A stretch of 64,000 nt of DNA from JAKAWQ01 sp035509315 (GCA_035509315.1 DATJLS010000031.1:74323-138322), one strand, 5' to 3'; positions 45,251 to 53,665 are shown, counted from the first letter of the stretch. Program-made: numbers and translations. Notes: generated by a model from the sequence alone, not told the origin.

Positions 45251-46029
45251 GCAGCGAATTGAAGGAGACCATCTCCGCGCGGGACGTGATTGAAGCGGTG
45301 GCGGGGGAGGGCGGCGCAGCGCGCCTTCTCGGCGGGCGGGCCGTCGCGGCCTGCGGCGGTGAGCGCATCCCGGATTCGCTTCGCCGGTTTTCGAGCGATA
45401 TCGACATCATCATCCGCAAGCAGGACCGGAAGGCAGTGAAGCTGGCGATGGAGACGCTCGGCTGCCTCCCCGCCACCGAGTTCAACCTGCTCAACGGCAA
45501 GGAACGGATGATCTTCTACGCCGGCGAGACGAAAATCGATGTTTTCATCGAGCGGTTCCGGATGTGCCATGTGCTGGATTTGAGCGCGCGGATCCCGCTC
45601 TGCCCCTTCACCTTGCCCCCCGCGGACCTGCTGCTCACCAAGCTCCAGGTGGTGAAGCTCGAGCGCAAGGACATGATGGACACGGCCGCGCTGCTGCTCA
45701 CCGTTCCCCAGGGCGTGGGCAATCCCGAAGCCATCGACACGGCCTATCTCGGCCGCCTGCTTGGCGCCGATTGGGGGCTTTGGAGAACCTCGACCAATAC
45801 GCTCGCCTCGGTGCGCAACGAGGCGGCCGCGCTTTGCAGCAGCACGGCGCTCGGGCAAGTGCTTTGCGAGGCGATCGATATGCTGGAGAGCGCGATCGAG
45901 TCCGCTCCGCGCAGCTTAGCCTGGAAGATGCGCGCGGTGCTCGGCGAGCGAACGCCCTGGTACGAGCTTCCGGAAGAGCCGGAGGTGCGTGCCGATCCGG
46001 TGCGCCGGGCCTCCGCCTCGCCCGCCTGA
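45247..46029 (+). CDS. Nucleotidyltransferase-fold protein
   Basis: 260-residue protein with a polymerase-beta-like nucleotidyltransferase core: GGRAVAACGG (residues 29-38), RFSSDIDIII with Asp51 and Asp53, and third carboxylate Asp98 in ETKIDVFIE. The C-terminal helices (from PPADLLLTKLQVVKLERKDMMD) resemble the AbiEii/MNT-like group. All three catalytic Asp residues are present, so it is probably active. Start ATG overlaps the permease stop (ATGA) and the glutamine synthetase gene starts 17 bp later. Target unknown: transferring a nucleotide to the neighbouring synthetase is possible, as is an unrelated small-molecule target. Confidence 0.75.
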   Translation: MSSELKETISARDVIEAVAGEGGAARLLGGRAVAACGGERIPDSLRRFSSDIDIIIRKQDRKAVKLAMETLGCLPATEFNLLNGKERMIFYAGETKIDVFIERFRMCHVLDLSARIPLCPFTLPPADLLLTKLQVVKLERKDMMDTAALLLTVPQGVGNPEAIDTAYLGRLLGADWGLWRTSTNTLASVRNEAAALCSSTALGQVLCEAIDMLESAIESAPRSLAWKMRAVLGERTPWYELPEEPEVRADPVRRASASPA

Positions 46030-46045
46030 TCGAGGAGATATCGGC

Positions 46046-47452
46046 ATGGATGCAAGGACCGAGAGCAGCCCGGCCCCGACGCGCCCGGCCTCAAGGCATC
46101 TGGATGGGGCGGATGCCGCGGCGCTCGCGGCCGCCGGCGTGCGCTATTGCGCCGCGAGCTATGTCGATATGCACGGGATCTCCAAGGCCAAGCTGGTGCC
46201 GATTGCGCATCACGCGGATATGCTGGGCGGATCGGAGCTCTTCACCGGCGCGGCCCTCGAGGGCGTGCCGCAATCGGTGCATGAGGAGGAGGTCGCGGCC
46301 GTGCCCGATCCTGCCTCCTGCGTGGTGCTTCCCTGGTCGCCCGATATTGCCTGGTTCGCCTCCGATCTCCGCTTTCAGGGCGCGCCCTTCGCCGCCTGCA
46401 GCCGGGGGATCCTGAAACGGCAGATCGCCCGCGCGGCCAAGCTCGGCCTTCGCCTCAATCTCGGGATGGAAGCGGAATTCTTCGTCTTTCGCGCGACCGA
46501 AGAGGGGGGCTACGCGCCGCTCTCGACCAGGCCGCATCTCGCCAAGCCTTGCTACGATCTTTCCCGGCTTCTCGACAATTTCGGCTGGATGGATGAACTC
46601 GTGCAGGCGATGAACGGGCTCGGCTGGGATGTCTATTCCTTCGACCATGAGGACGCGATCGGCCAGTTCGAGATCGATTTCCGCTATGCCGATGCTCTCA
46701 CGATGGCCGACAATTACGTCTTCTTCCGCATGATGGCGGGCGAAATGACCCGCCGGCACGGCGCCTTCGCGAGCTTCATGCCGAAACCCTTTGCCGATCG
46801 TACCGGGAGCGGCGCGCATTTCAATCTCTCTATGGCGGATCTCGCGAGCGGGAAGAATCTCTTCCGCCCGGAAGATGGCGCCGGGGATGACCCTTATGGG
46901 TGCGGCCTTTCGCGTCTCGGTTACCGGTTCGTCGCCGGCGTGCTTTCCCACCTGCGCGCGATTTCCGCCGTCGTCGCGCCGACGGTGAACAGCTACAAGC
47001 GCCTCATCAAGCATGGCAGCGCCTCCGGCTTCACTTGGGCGCCGGTGCTCTGCTGCTACGGCAACAACAATCGCACCAACGCGCTCAGGATTCCGCTGGC
47101 CGGCGGGCGGGTGGAGCTGCGCGCGGCGGACAGCGCCTGCAACCCTTATCTCGGCGCGGCGATGGTGCTCGCAGCGGGTCTCGAGGGGATCGAGCACGCG
47201 CTCGATCCGGGAGCGCCGAACACGGAGAACATGTATCTGAAGACGGTAGAAGAGGTTGCCACCCTTGGCATCCGGGGCCTGCCCGAGACTCTCGGTGAGG
47301 CGATCGATGAATTCGCCGCCGATCCGCTCGGGACGGAGGTGTTCGGCCCGGCGATGCGCGAGGCCTGGATCCGCTATAAGCGCGAGGAGTGGACGAGCTA
47401 CCTGCATCATATTTCGGATTGGGAGAAAGAGCGCTATCTGCGGTTTTTCTGA
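46046..47452 (+). CDS. Glutamine synthetase-like ligase, GlnT / gamma-glutamylamide synthetase type
   Basis: 468-residue ATP-dependent ligase joining the gamma-carboxyl of glutamate to ammonia or an amine. Seen: YVDMHGISKAKLVPIAH (beta-grasp domain), GMEAEFFVF with metal Glu residues, FDHEDAIGQFEIDF, MPKPFADRTGSGAHFNLS, NRTNALRIP (nucleotide site) and ELRAADSACNPYLGAAMVLA. Closest in style to GlnT and methylamine or polyamine gamma-glutamyl synthetases (PuuA) rather than GlnA. GAGGAG precedes ATG 46046. It lies between nucleotidyltransferase and hydrolase genes in the operon. The likely job is capturing ammonia or an amine released by the pathway. Confidence 0.87.
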   Translation: MDARTESSPAPTRPASRHLDGADAAALAAAGVRYCAASYVDMHGISKAKLVPIAHHADMLGGSELFTGAALEGVPQSVHEEEVAAVPDPASCVVLPWSPDIAWFASDLRFQGAPFAACSRGILKRQIARAAKLGLRLNLGMEAEFFVFRATEEGGYAPLSTRPHLAKPCYDLSRLLDNFGWMDELVQAMNGLGWDVYSFDHEDAIGQFEIDFRYADALTMADNYVFFRMMAGEMTRRHGAFASFMPKPFADRTGSGAHFNLSMADLASGKNLFRPEDGAGDDPYGCGLSRLGYRFVAGVLSHLRAISAVVAPTVNSYKRLIKHGSASGFTWAPVLCCYGNNNRTNALRIPLAGGRVELRAADSACNPYLGAAMVLAAGLEGIEHALDPGAPNTENMYLKTVEEVATLGIRGLPETLGEAIDEFAADPLGTEVFGPAMREAWIRYKREEWTSYLHHISDWEKERYLRFF

Positions 47453-47465
47453 ACATGGATCGCGG

Positions 47466-48455
47466 ATGGAAGAGCTTCGCTTTCCGATCGGCCGCTTGCC
47501 GCTCGATTGTGGGGATGCGCTGGAAAACGCCGAGCTTGCTTATGCGGTCCTCGGTGCGCCGAACGCAGCGGGTGACAATGTGGTTCTGCTGCCCAGCTAC
47601 TTCACCGGCACTCATCTCGGCTACGAACCCCTGATCGGCCCTGGCCGCGCGCTTGATCCGGAGAGTCATTGCCTCGTGCTGGTCAATATGCTGGGAAACG
47701 GCCGCTCCTCCTCGCCGAGCAACCATGAGCGCGGCGCCGGGTTTCCGCCGATCTCGGTCGCGGACAATGTCCGCGCCCAGCATGCCCTGCTCATGAACGC
47801 GCTCGGCTTCGAGCGGGTTGCTCTCGTCGCCGGCTGGTCGCTCGGCGGGATGCAGGCGCTGCACTGGGCCATGATCTATCCGGATATGGTGGCAAGGGTG
47901 ATGGCGATCTGTGGCAATGCCTATTGCTGGCCGCTCAACCAGGCTTTTCTTTCGGGTGCTTCGGCAGCGCTGCGGGCCGACCAGGATTTCGCGGACGGGC
48001 GGTATCGCAAGCCACCCGAGCGCGGCTTGCGGGCCTTTGGCCGCGCCTATGCCGGGTGGGCCTTTTCGGCGGCCTTCTTCCGCGATGCGCTTTATCAGAC
48101 CCTCGGGTTCGAGACGCTCGAATCCCTCCTCGAAGCCTGGGAGGAGGATCACCTCGCGCATGATGCCAATGATCTCCTCGCCGTGCTCGGCACTTGGCGC
48201 CGGACCGAGCCGCCGCCCCCGGAAGAGCGTGCGGCGGCGCTGGGCGCGATCACTGCGCGCGCGGTGCTGATGCCGTGCGACGCAGATGCCTATTTCACGC
48301 TCGACGAGGCCGCGCTGGAGCGCGACGCGATCCGGGGCGCCCAACTTGTCCCGCTGCGCTCGCCCTATGGCCATTCCGCCGGCGCGCCGGGCCGGTTCGC
48401 CGCCGAGTCGGCGATGATCGAGCGCGAGATTCGCGCCTTGCTCGCCACGCCGTGA
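47466..48455 (+). CDS. Alpha/beta hydrolase, homoserine O-acetyltransferase (MetX)-like
   Basis: 329-residue cytoplasmic protein. LLPSYFTGTHLGYEPLIGPGRAL, NMLGNGRSSSPSN and the elbow GWSLGGMQALHWAMIYPDMV (nucleophile Ser) are typical of the MetX-like group; Asp in MPCDADAYFT and His in SPYGHSAG complete a triad. True MetX enzymes have GGSMGGMQ and are longer, so this is probably a hydrolase or acyltransferase of another kind. 13 bp after the synthetase gene, inside the operon. It may cleave a gamma-glutamyl or acyl intermediate; that is only an idea from context. Confidence 0.82.
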   Translation: MEELRFPIGRLPLDCGDALENAELAYAVLGAPNAAGDNVVLLPSYFTGTHLGYEPLIGPGRALDPESHCLVLVNMLGNGRSSSPSNHERGAGFPPISVADNVRAQHALLMNALGFERVALVAGWSLGGMQALHWAMIYPDMVARVMAICGNAYCWPLNQAFLSGASAALRADQDFADGRYRKPPERGLRAFGRAYAGWAFSAAFFRDALYQTLGFETLESLLEAWEEDHLAHDANDLLAVLGTWRRTEPPPPEERAAALGAITARAVLMPCDADAYFTLDEAALERDAIRGAQLVPLRSPYGHSAGAPGRFAAESAMIEREIRALLATP

Positions 48456-48519
48456 GACGCGGCACGCGGCCGACGGACTCGCATCCCGTTACGTTCCGAC
48501 TCTTGAGAGGAGACGCTTC

Positions 48520-49713
48520 ATGAGACACCACGCCGCGCGTGCCGGCCTCCGCCAGCCGTTCGAGCGCCGGCATTTCCACCATCCCGATTTCAACGCCCGC
48601 GAGACCCGCGGCTGGCGGGCTTTGGAGGCGGAGGGGCGCCTGGCCGAGAGCGGCTGGCGGCGGGAGCAGCAATGGGCGCTGGAGATGGGGCTGCCCGGGG
48701 CCGAGAGCCTGGTGGACAAGACGATCCCGACCTTCGCCCGCGGCGAGCTGCCGCATTTCGCCGGCATCAACACCTTTCTCAAGGCGCCCTATGTCGAGAA
48801 TGTTCGCGATGTCGGCCGCTATGATGCGGTGGTCATCGGCATTCCCTTTGATTCCGGCACCACCTACCGCCCCGGAACCCGCTTCGGGCCGCAGGGCATC
48901 CGGCGCATCTCGGCGCTCTATACGCCCTACAATTATGAGCTCGGTGTCGATCTGCGCGAGCAGATGACCTTGTGCGATGCCGGGGATGTCTTCACCATCC
49001 CGGCCAATCTCGAGAAGAGCTTCGATCAGATCAGCCGCGGGGTCGCCCATGTCGCCTCCTCGGGCGCCTTGCCGATCATGCTGGGCGGCGATCACTCGAT
49101 CGGCTTTCCCTGCGTGCGCGGCATCGCCCAATGCACCTCCCGGCGCATCGGCATCATCCATTTCGACCGGCATATCGACATCCAGGAGAAAGATCTCGAC
49201 GAACGGATGCACACGACGCCCTGGTACTGGGCGACGAACCTGCCCAATGTGCCGGCCTCCAACCTCGTCCAGCTCGGCATCGGCGGCTGGCAGGTGCCGC
49301 GCGCGGGCGTGCAGGAGGCGCGCAAACGCCAGACCAATGTGCTCACGATCGACGATATCGAGACGATGGGGATCGAGAAGGCCGCGGAGATCGCGTTGGA
49401 GCTCGCCTGGAAGGATGCGGATGCGGTCTATATCTCCTTCGATGTCGATTCGGTGGATTGCGGCTTCGTCCCCGGCACGGGCTGGCCGGAGCCGGGCGGC
49501 TTTCTGCCGCGGGAGGCGCTGAAGCTGCTCGGGCTGGTCGCCGCGTCCGGCGTATGCGGCATCGAGGTCGTGGAGGTGAGTCCGCCTTACGACACCTCCG
49601 ACATCACGGCGCTGCTCGGCGTGCGGGTGGTTGTGGAGACTCTCGGCTCCATGGTCGCGCATGGCACGCTCGGCAAGCACAAATCGATCATCGACAAGCC
49701 GGTCAGCTTGTGA
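48520..49713 (+). CDS. Ureohydrolase (agmatinase/arginase family), guanidine-hydrolase candidate
   Basis: 397-residue binuclear-metal hydrolase. All six metal ligands are present: His192 (GGDHS), Asp216-His218-Asp220 in FDRHID, Asp308 and Asp310 in FDVDSVDCGF. The family motif PGTGWPEPGG follows. Normal agmatinases have about 300-350 residues; here about 90 extra residues precede the catalytic core (MRHHAARAG...GINTFLKAP), an extension also known for the Ni-dependent guanidine hydrolase GdmH, whose length is near 390. It releases urea from a guanidino substrate. GAGAGG precedes the ATG. The next gene encodes a His-rich protein (11-bp gap), which supports a metal-delivery need, perhaps nickel. 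Agmatine remains an alternative substrate. Confidence 0.85.
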   Translation: MRHHAARAGLRQPFERRHFHHPDFNARETRGWRALEAEGRLAESGWRREQQWALEMGLPGAESLVDKTIPTFARGELPHFAGINTFLKAPYVENVRDVGRYDAVVIGIPFDSGTTYRPGTRFGPQGIRRISALYTPYNYELGVDLREQMTLCDAGDVFTIPANLEKSFDQISRGVAHVASSGALPIMLGGDHSIGFPCVRGIAQCTSRRIGIIHFDRHIDIQEKDLDERMHTTPWYWATNLPNVPASNLVQLGIGGWQVPRAGVQEARKRQTNVLTIDDIETMGIEKAAEIALELAWKDADAVYISFDVDSVDCGFVPGTGWPEPGGFLPREALKLLGLVAASGVCGIEVVEVSPPYDTSDITALLGVRVVVETLGSMVAHGTLGKHKSIIDKPVSL

Positions 49714-49723
49714 GGGGCGGGCG

Positions 49724-50263
49724 ATGCAACTCGATCATGATCATGATCGCGACCATAGGCATCGACATGAGCCTGGGCACGGGCACAATCACGACCATGA
49801 CGCCGCCCCAGGGATGCATGGCGAGGGCATGCATGGCGAGGGGATGCGTGGGCACAATCGGCCGGCCCGGACCGCGCAATGGCAGACGCCGCATCTTTCG
49901 CCAGAGGAGCGGCGCGGCGCCGAAGCCGAGCCCGCGCAGGATCTCGATCTCATTGCGGCGAGCTTCGCCGAGGGGTTTTCCCGCTGCTCCGACCCGACGA
50001 GCTTCCTCCGCCTCGCTGGCGTGCCTTTTACGGGCAGGGATGGGGCGGGGCGGCAGCTCAATCTGCTGCGGGTTGAGCTGCAAGATCTGACGGATGTCGG
50101 CTCTGTCGTGCCGCTGCTGGGCGGGCAGGGGACCCGCTATGCGCCGTTGCCGGGCCGGCTTGCCTCCCGGCGCCGCCAGGTGAGATTCGTCTATCATGAT
50201 GGAAGGGAACTCGTGAGCCTCGATTTCGTCGCGGCGCGCGCACTCGAGCACGATGAATCCTGA
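49724..50263 (+). CDS. Histidine-rich protein, probable metal chaperone of the ureohydrolase
   Basis: 179 residues. The first 44 hold 12 His and many Asp/Glu (MQLDHDHDRDHRHRHEPGHG...), then two copies of MHGEG from a small DNA duplication. The remaining ~130 residues form a globular domain I do not recognise (IAASFAEGFSRCSDPTSFLRL..., QVRFVYHDGRELVSLDFVAA). No signal peptide, no GTPase motif, so it is not HypB, although guanidine hydrolase genes are known to travel with HypA/HypB-like nickel proteins. Last gene of the operon, 11 bp after the ureohydrolase. Metal binding by the His tract is very likely; the metal is inferred. Confidence 0.72.
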   Translation: MQLDHDHDRDHRHRHEPGHGHNHDHDAAPGMHGEGMHGEGMRGHNRPARTAQWQTPHLSPEERRGAEAEPAQDLDLIAASFAEGFSRCSDPTSFLRLAGVPFTGRDGAGRQLNLLRVELQDLTDVGSVVPLLGGQGTRYAPLPGRLASRRRQVRFVYHDGRELVSLDFVAARALEHDES

Positions 50264-50407
50264 CGACTGAACCATGCTTGAGAAGGGAAACCGGCGGAGC
50301 GGCCGACGGGAGGCGAGATGGGTCCTGCCGGGGCGCATTTTGTGACCTCCGAGTCGGCGCGATGATTCGCGTTGACCCATGGTTGGTACCCGGACTAGGC
50401 CTCATAT

Positions 50408-51211
50408 GTGTCTGCTGCCGAGTCCCGCCCTGCGATTCGAGTCCGTGGCCGTTCCTTCATGGCCCTGGTCCTCGCCCCTGAGCCGCCTCTGCCGTTCTGG
50501 CTTGAGGCGCTCGACGTTCAGATTGCCCACGCCCCGGCGTTTTTCGATTCGCGGCCGGTCATTCTCGATTTCGGGCTATTGCCGCCCGATCAGCCGAATG
50601 TTGCCGAGCTGATCCAGAGTCTTGCCGATCGCGGCATCCGGATTATCGGAACCGAAGGGGCCCATCCGTCCTGGCTCGGTATTGCCAAATGGGGTGGCCC
50701 GATCGGACCGGCGGCCCCGGCATCTCGTGGCAACGGGACCGTGAGGCCGACAGGGCGAATCAGCGCCGTGCCAGAGGAATCGCGCCAGGAATCGCGCCAG
50801 GAACCGAGTACGCCGGAGGCCATGCCGGCGCCACAGTCTGTCCCTTTGGCATCCCCGCAGGCCACCGGTGGCGCGGCGGAAGGCCCGACCTTGCTGGTCG
50901 AGCAGGCACTGCGCTCCGGTCAGCAAATCGTGCATGAGGCGGGGGACGTGACGATTCTCGGCGCGGTCGCCTGGGGCGCCGAAATCATCGCGGGCGGTTC
51001 GATCCATGTCTATGGCGCGCTGCGTGGCCGGGCGATCGCCGGGTTTTGCGGCAACAAGCGTGCCCGGATCTTCTGTCGGCGATTGGAGGCGGAGCTGCTT
51101 GCGATCGATGGTCTTTATCGCACTGCCGAGGAATGGGATCCCGCCTTGCATGGCGCTCCGGCGCAGGCTTGGCTCGATGGCGAAACGATGATGCTTGCCC
51201 CGATGGACTGA
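50408..51211 (+). CDS. minC: Septum site-determining protein MinC
   Basis: 267-residue inhibitor of FtsZ polymerisation. N-terminal domain (VRGRSFMALVLAPEPPLPFWL...), a long Ser/Pro/Gln linker including a 12-bp duplication encoding ESRQESRQE, then the C-terminal beta-helix domain GAEIIAGGSIHVYGALRGRAIAG, the family signature. It begins with GTG at 50408; no strong ribosome site. Order minC-minD-minE with overlapping minD/minE is the standard set. MinC is recruited by MinD to the membrane near the poles. Confidence 0.93.
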   Translation: MSAAESRPAIRVRGRSFMALVLAPEPPLPFWLEALDVQIAHAPAFFDSRPVILDFGLLPPDQPNVAELIQSLADRGIRIIGTEGAHPSWLGIAKWGGPIGPAAPASRGNGTVRPTGRISAVPEESRQESRQEPSTPEAMPAPQSVPLASPQATGGAAEGPTLLVEQALRSGQQIVHEAGDVTILGAVAWGAEIIAGGSIHVYGALRGRAIAGFCGNKRARIFCRRLEAELLAIDGLYRTAEEWDPALHGAPAQAWLDGETMMLAPMD

Positions 51212-51246
51212 CAAGAGGCGAGCGAGAGGGAAAGGAGCCGAACGCG

Positions 51247-52065
51247 ATGGCGCAAGTCGTGGTGGTCACATCCGGCAAGGGCGGCGTGGGCAAGACCACT
51301 TCCACCGCAGCCCTCGGCGCGGCCCTTGCGCAAGGGGGCGGGAATGTCGTGGTGGTGGATTTCGATGTCGGGCTGCGCAACCTCGATCTGGTGATGGGCG
51401 CCGAACGCCGCGTCGTGTTCGATCTCGTCAATGTCGTGCAGGGGGACGCCAAGCTCCATCAGGCGCTGATCCGCGACAAGCGGCTCGAAAACCTCGCACT
51501 TTTGCCGGCGTCGCAGACCCGGGACAAGGACGCGCTGACTTCGGAAGGCGTCACACGCGTGGTTGCCGAACTGCGTGACAAGTTCGATTGGATTCTGTGC
51601 GACAGCCCTGCCGGGATCGAACGCGGTGCCACGCTTGCCATGCGGCATGCCGATGTCGCCGTGGTGGTGACCAATGCCGAAGTTTCCTCCGTGCGCGATT
51701 CCGACCGCATCATCGGGCTGCTCGATTCCAAGACCGAGAAGGCCGAGCGCGGCCAGCGGATTCCGAAACATTTGCTGCTTACCCGCTATGATGCCGCTCG
51801 CGCATCCCGTGGAGAGATGCTGAAGACCGAGGACGTGCTGGAGATTCTGTCGATTCCTTTGCTTGGCATCATCCCCGAAAGCCAGGAAGTGTTGCGTGCA
51901 TCCAATATCGGTGCGCCGGTGACTTTGGCGAACCCCACCTCTTCCCCCGCGCGTGCCTATGCCGAGGCGGCGCGGCGTCTCAAGGGCGAGCAGATTCGCG
52001 TCAGCGTCCCGGTTGAGAGAAGCGGCTTCTTCGGCAAGCTGTTCGGCCGGAGGGCCGTGGCATGA
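51247..52065 (+). CDS. minD: Septum site-determining ATPase MinD
   Basis: 272-residue ParA-like membrane ATPase. Deviant Walker A SGKGGVGKTTST near the N-terminus with both Lys residues, DFDVGLRNLDLVMG (Walker A' region), LCDSPAGIERGA (Walker B), and a C-terminal amphipathic membrane-targeting helix FFGKLFGRR. AAAGGAG precedes the ATG. Stops 4 bp inside minE (ATGA), so MinD and MinE are coupled. It recruits MinC and is released by MinE. Confidence 0.96.
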   Translation: MAQVVVVTSGKGGVGKTTSTAALGAALAQGGGNVVVVDFDVGLRNLDLVMGAERRVVFDLVNVVQGDAKLHQALIRDKRLENLALLPASQTRDKDALTSEGVTRVVAELRDKFDWILCDSPAGIERGATLAMRHADVAVVVTNAEVSSVRDSDRIIGLLDSKTEKAERGQRIPKHLLLTRYDAARASRGEMLKTEDVLEILSIPLLGIIPESQEVLRASNIGAPVTLANPTSSPARAYAEAARRLKGEQIRVSVPVERSGFFGKLFGRRAVA

Positions 52066-52334
52066 ACCTCCTCACGCTGTTTCGCCGACGGGAATCCGCC
52101 CCCGTGGCGCGCGAGCGGCTGCAGGTTCTGCTCGCACACGAGCGCGCGGTGGTCGGGGGCTCGGACCTCGTCGCCGTGCTGCAGGAAGAGATCCTGACGG
52201 CGATCGCCAAGCATGTGGCGGTGGATCGCGACAAGGTGCAGGTGAAGCTTGATCGTGGTGATCCGATATCGACGCTCGAAATCGATATCGAAGTGCCGAC
52301 CCTGATGCGTGCGGCCGTTGCCGGCCACGGCTGA
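52062..52334 (+). CDS. minE: Cell division topological specificity factor MinE
   Basis: 90-residue MinE, of usual length. The N-terminal membrane/MinD-binding part NLLTLFRRRESAPVARERLQVLLAHERA matches the family pattern, read here in two pieces: NLLTLFRRRESAPVARE and RLQVLLAHERA; the C-terminal topological domain has KVQVKLDRGDPISTLEIDIEV. Start overlaps the minD stop by 4 bp. It stimulates MinD ATPase and drives pole-to-pole oscillation. Confidence 0.95.
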   Translation: MNLLTLFRRRESAPVARERLQVLLAHERAVVGGSDLVAVLQEEILTAIAKHVAVDRDKVQVKLDRGDPISTLEIDIEVPTLMRAAVAGHG

Positions 52335-52445
52335 TTTTGGCCCTTACCTCTGGTTTGTGAAACCCGGCGGGTCGCCAGTTTGGCTTATGGCTCGCGCAGA
52401 ACGGCTGGCGGTTCTGTGGAAACCGGGGGACGATCACAAAATTTA

Positions 52446-52486
52446 GCCTGGGGCATGACGATCAAAGAAATCGCTGCGCCCCAGGC
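52446..52486 (-). terminator. Intrinsic terminator of the binding-protein gene at 52503
   Basis: Perfect 9-bp stem GCCTGGGGC / GCCCCAGGC with a 23-nt loop; read on the minus strand it is followed by AAATTTT, a U-rich tail. Located 16 bp after the minus-strand binding-protein stop and between convergent genes. Confidence 0.6.
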
Positions 52487-52502
52487 GTGAGGCTGCGATG
52501 CT

Positions 52503-53558
52503 TCACATGCACCCGATCGGCGCTTCCTTGAACACTTGGGCTGCACCCTCAACACTCGTCGCTTTGTTCCAGCGGTCGATCCATGTATCGACATTTGCAG
52601 CCGTGATGACCGGCATAGCCTGAGGCACGAACTCAGGATATTTGCAGTTCTTGTTGGTCAGAAGATTGTGGATAATGCTGACCGTCTGGTAGCCCCAGCC
52701 CCAGTAATCCTGCCCCACCAGCGCCTCGACATAACCCATCTTGACGAACGGCATTTGCGTCGGGGCGCAGTCAGTGGCGAACACCTTCACCTTGCCTGCG
52801 TTCTTGATGAGCTGGGGCATGCCGCTCATCTTGCCGAAAAGCGGCGTGCCGGCGGTCATCAACAGCGCTGCCGCATCGGGATGGGCCAGGAGAAGATTGT
52901 CCGTCATGTCCTGTGCTTTGAGGAGATCATCATAATTGAAGAACGGGCCGATTGTCTTGATGCCCGGATATTGCTTGAAGACGTCGGTGGCGGCCTTCAG
53001 CCGCGTATTCTGATCGGTGTCACCCGGGCCACCGCTTTCGAGCACAACGAGGCCGCTATGGCCGATTCCCTTGACGACCAATTCGCCCAGCGTCTGCCCG
53101 ACCTTGTAATTGTTCACGCCATAATAAAGGATGCGTTTGCTCCCCGGGACGTCCGAGTCCCAGGTGGTAACGATGATCCCTTGATCGATAGCTCTGTTTA
53201 TTGGCGCGATCAGCGGTTGCGGCGCCGCGGCGGTCACCGCAATGGCGTCGACATGGCGCGATATCAGGTCATCAAGAATCTGTGCCTGCTTGTTGGCATC
53301 CTCGTTGGTCGGACCCGACCAGATGACATCGACATCGCCAATCTCCTTCGCACGTTGTTCGGCCCCATAGTGGCCATAGGTGAAGACCAGGATATCCAGC
53401 GCCTTTGGAACGATAGCGATGCTGTACCGTCGTGCCGCACGGGCGATCGCGGGACGGAAGAGTGGTGCCGTGGCGGCCAGCGCTGCCACTCCGCCGCCCA
53501 GCTTCAACAAGCCTCGACGAGCCGTGAGCCGTGTGGTTTTTTCTGTTTTGGTAGGCAT
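52503..53558 (-). CDS. Periplasmic sugar-type binding protein, Tat-like signal
   Basis: 351-residue solute receptor of the RbsB-like family. N-terminus TARRGLLKLGGGVAALAATA looks like a twin-arginine signal, cleaved near AIARA. Then YSIAIVPKALDILVFTYGHYG, DVIWSGPTNEDANKQAQIL and QGIIVTTWDSDVPGSKR, the usual sugar-binding pattern. It is separated by a 256-bp gap from the LVIVD gene upstream and has its own terminator, so it may be transcribed alone. Together with the receptor at 60390 it gives this island two binding proteins. Confidence 0.88.
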   Translation of the reverse strand: MPTKTEKTTRLTARRGLLKLGGGVAALAATAPLFRPAIARAARRYSIAIVPKALDILVFTYGHYGAEQRAKEIGDVDVIWSGPTNEDANKQAQILDDLISRHVDAIAVTAAAPQPLIAPINRAIDQGIIVTTWDSDVPGSKRILYYGVNNYKVGQTLGELVVKGIGHSGLVVLESGGPGDTDQNTRLKAATDVFKQYPGIKTIGPFFNYDDLLKAQDMTDNLLLAHPDAAALLMTAGTPLFGKMSGMPQLIKNAGKVKVFATDCAPTQMPFVKMGYVEALVGQDYWGWGYQTVSIIHNLLTNKNCKYPEFVPQAMPVITAANVDTWIDRWNKATSVEGAAQVFKEAPIGCM

Positions 53559-53634
53559 GATTTCGTTTCTCCCATTTTTGCCTTATCGTTTCGTCGGCAA
53601 CGTCTTTCGCTGGAATGTCGCCCGCGATCACATT

Positions 53635-53665
53635 AGAGCGTGATGATTTTAGGTCATCACGCTCT
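53635..53665. repeat. Perfect hairpin AGAGCGTGATGA, related to double-hairpin repeats
   Basis: AGAGCGTGATGA / TCATCACGCTCT, 12-bp perfect stem with a 7-nt loop TTTTAGG. The first half equals the start of repeat copy B at 18293. Lies in the upstream region of the binding-protein gene at 53558. Confidence 0.7.
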
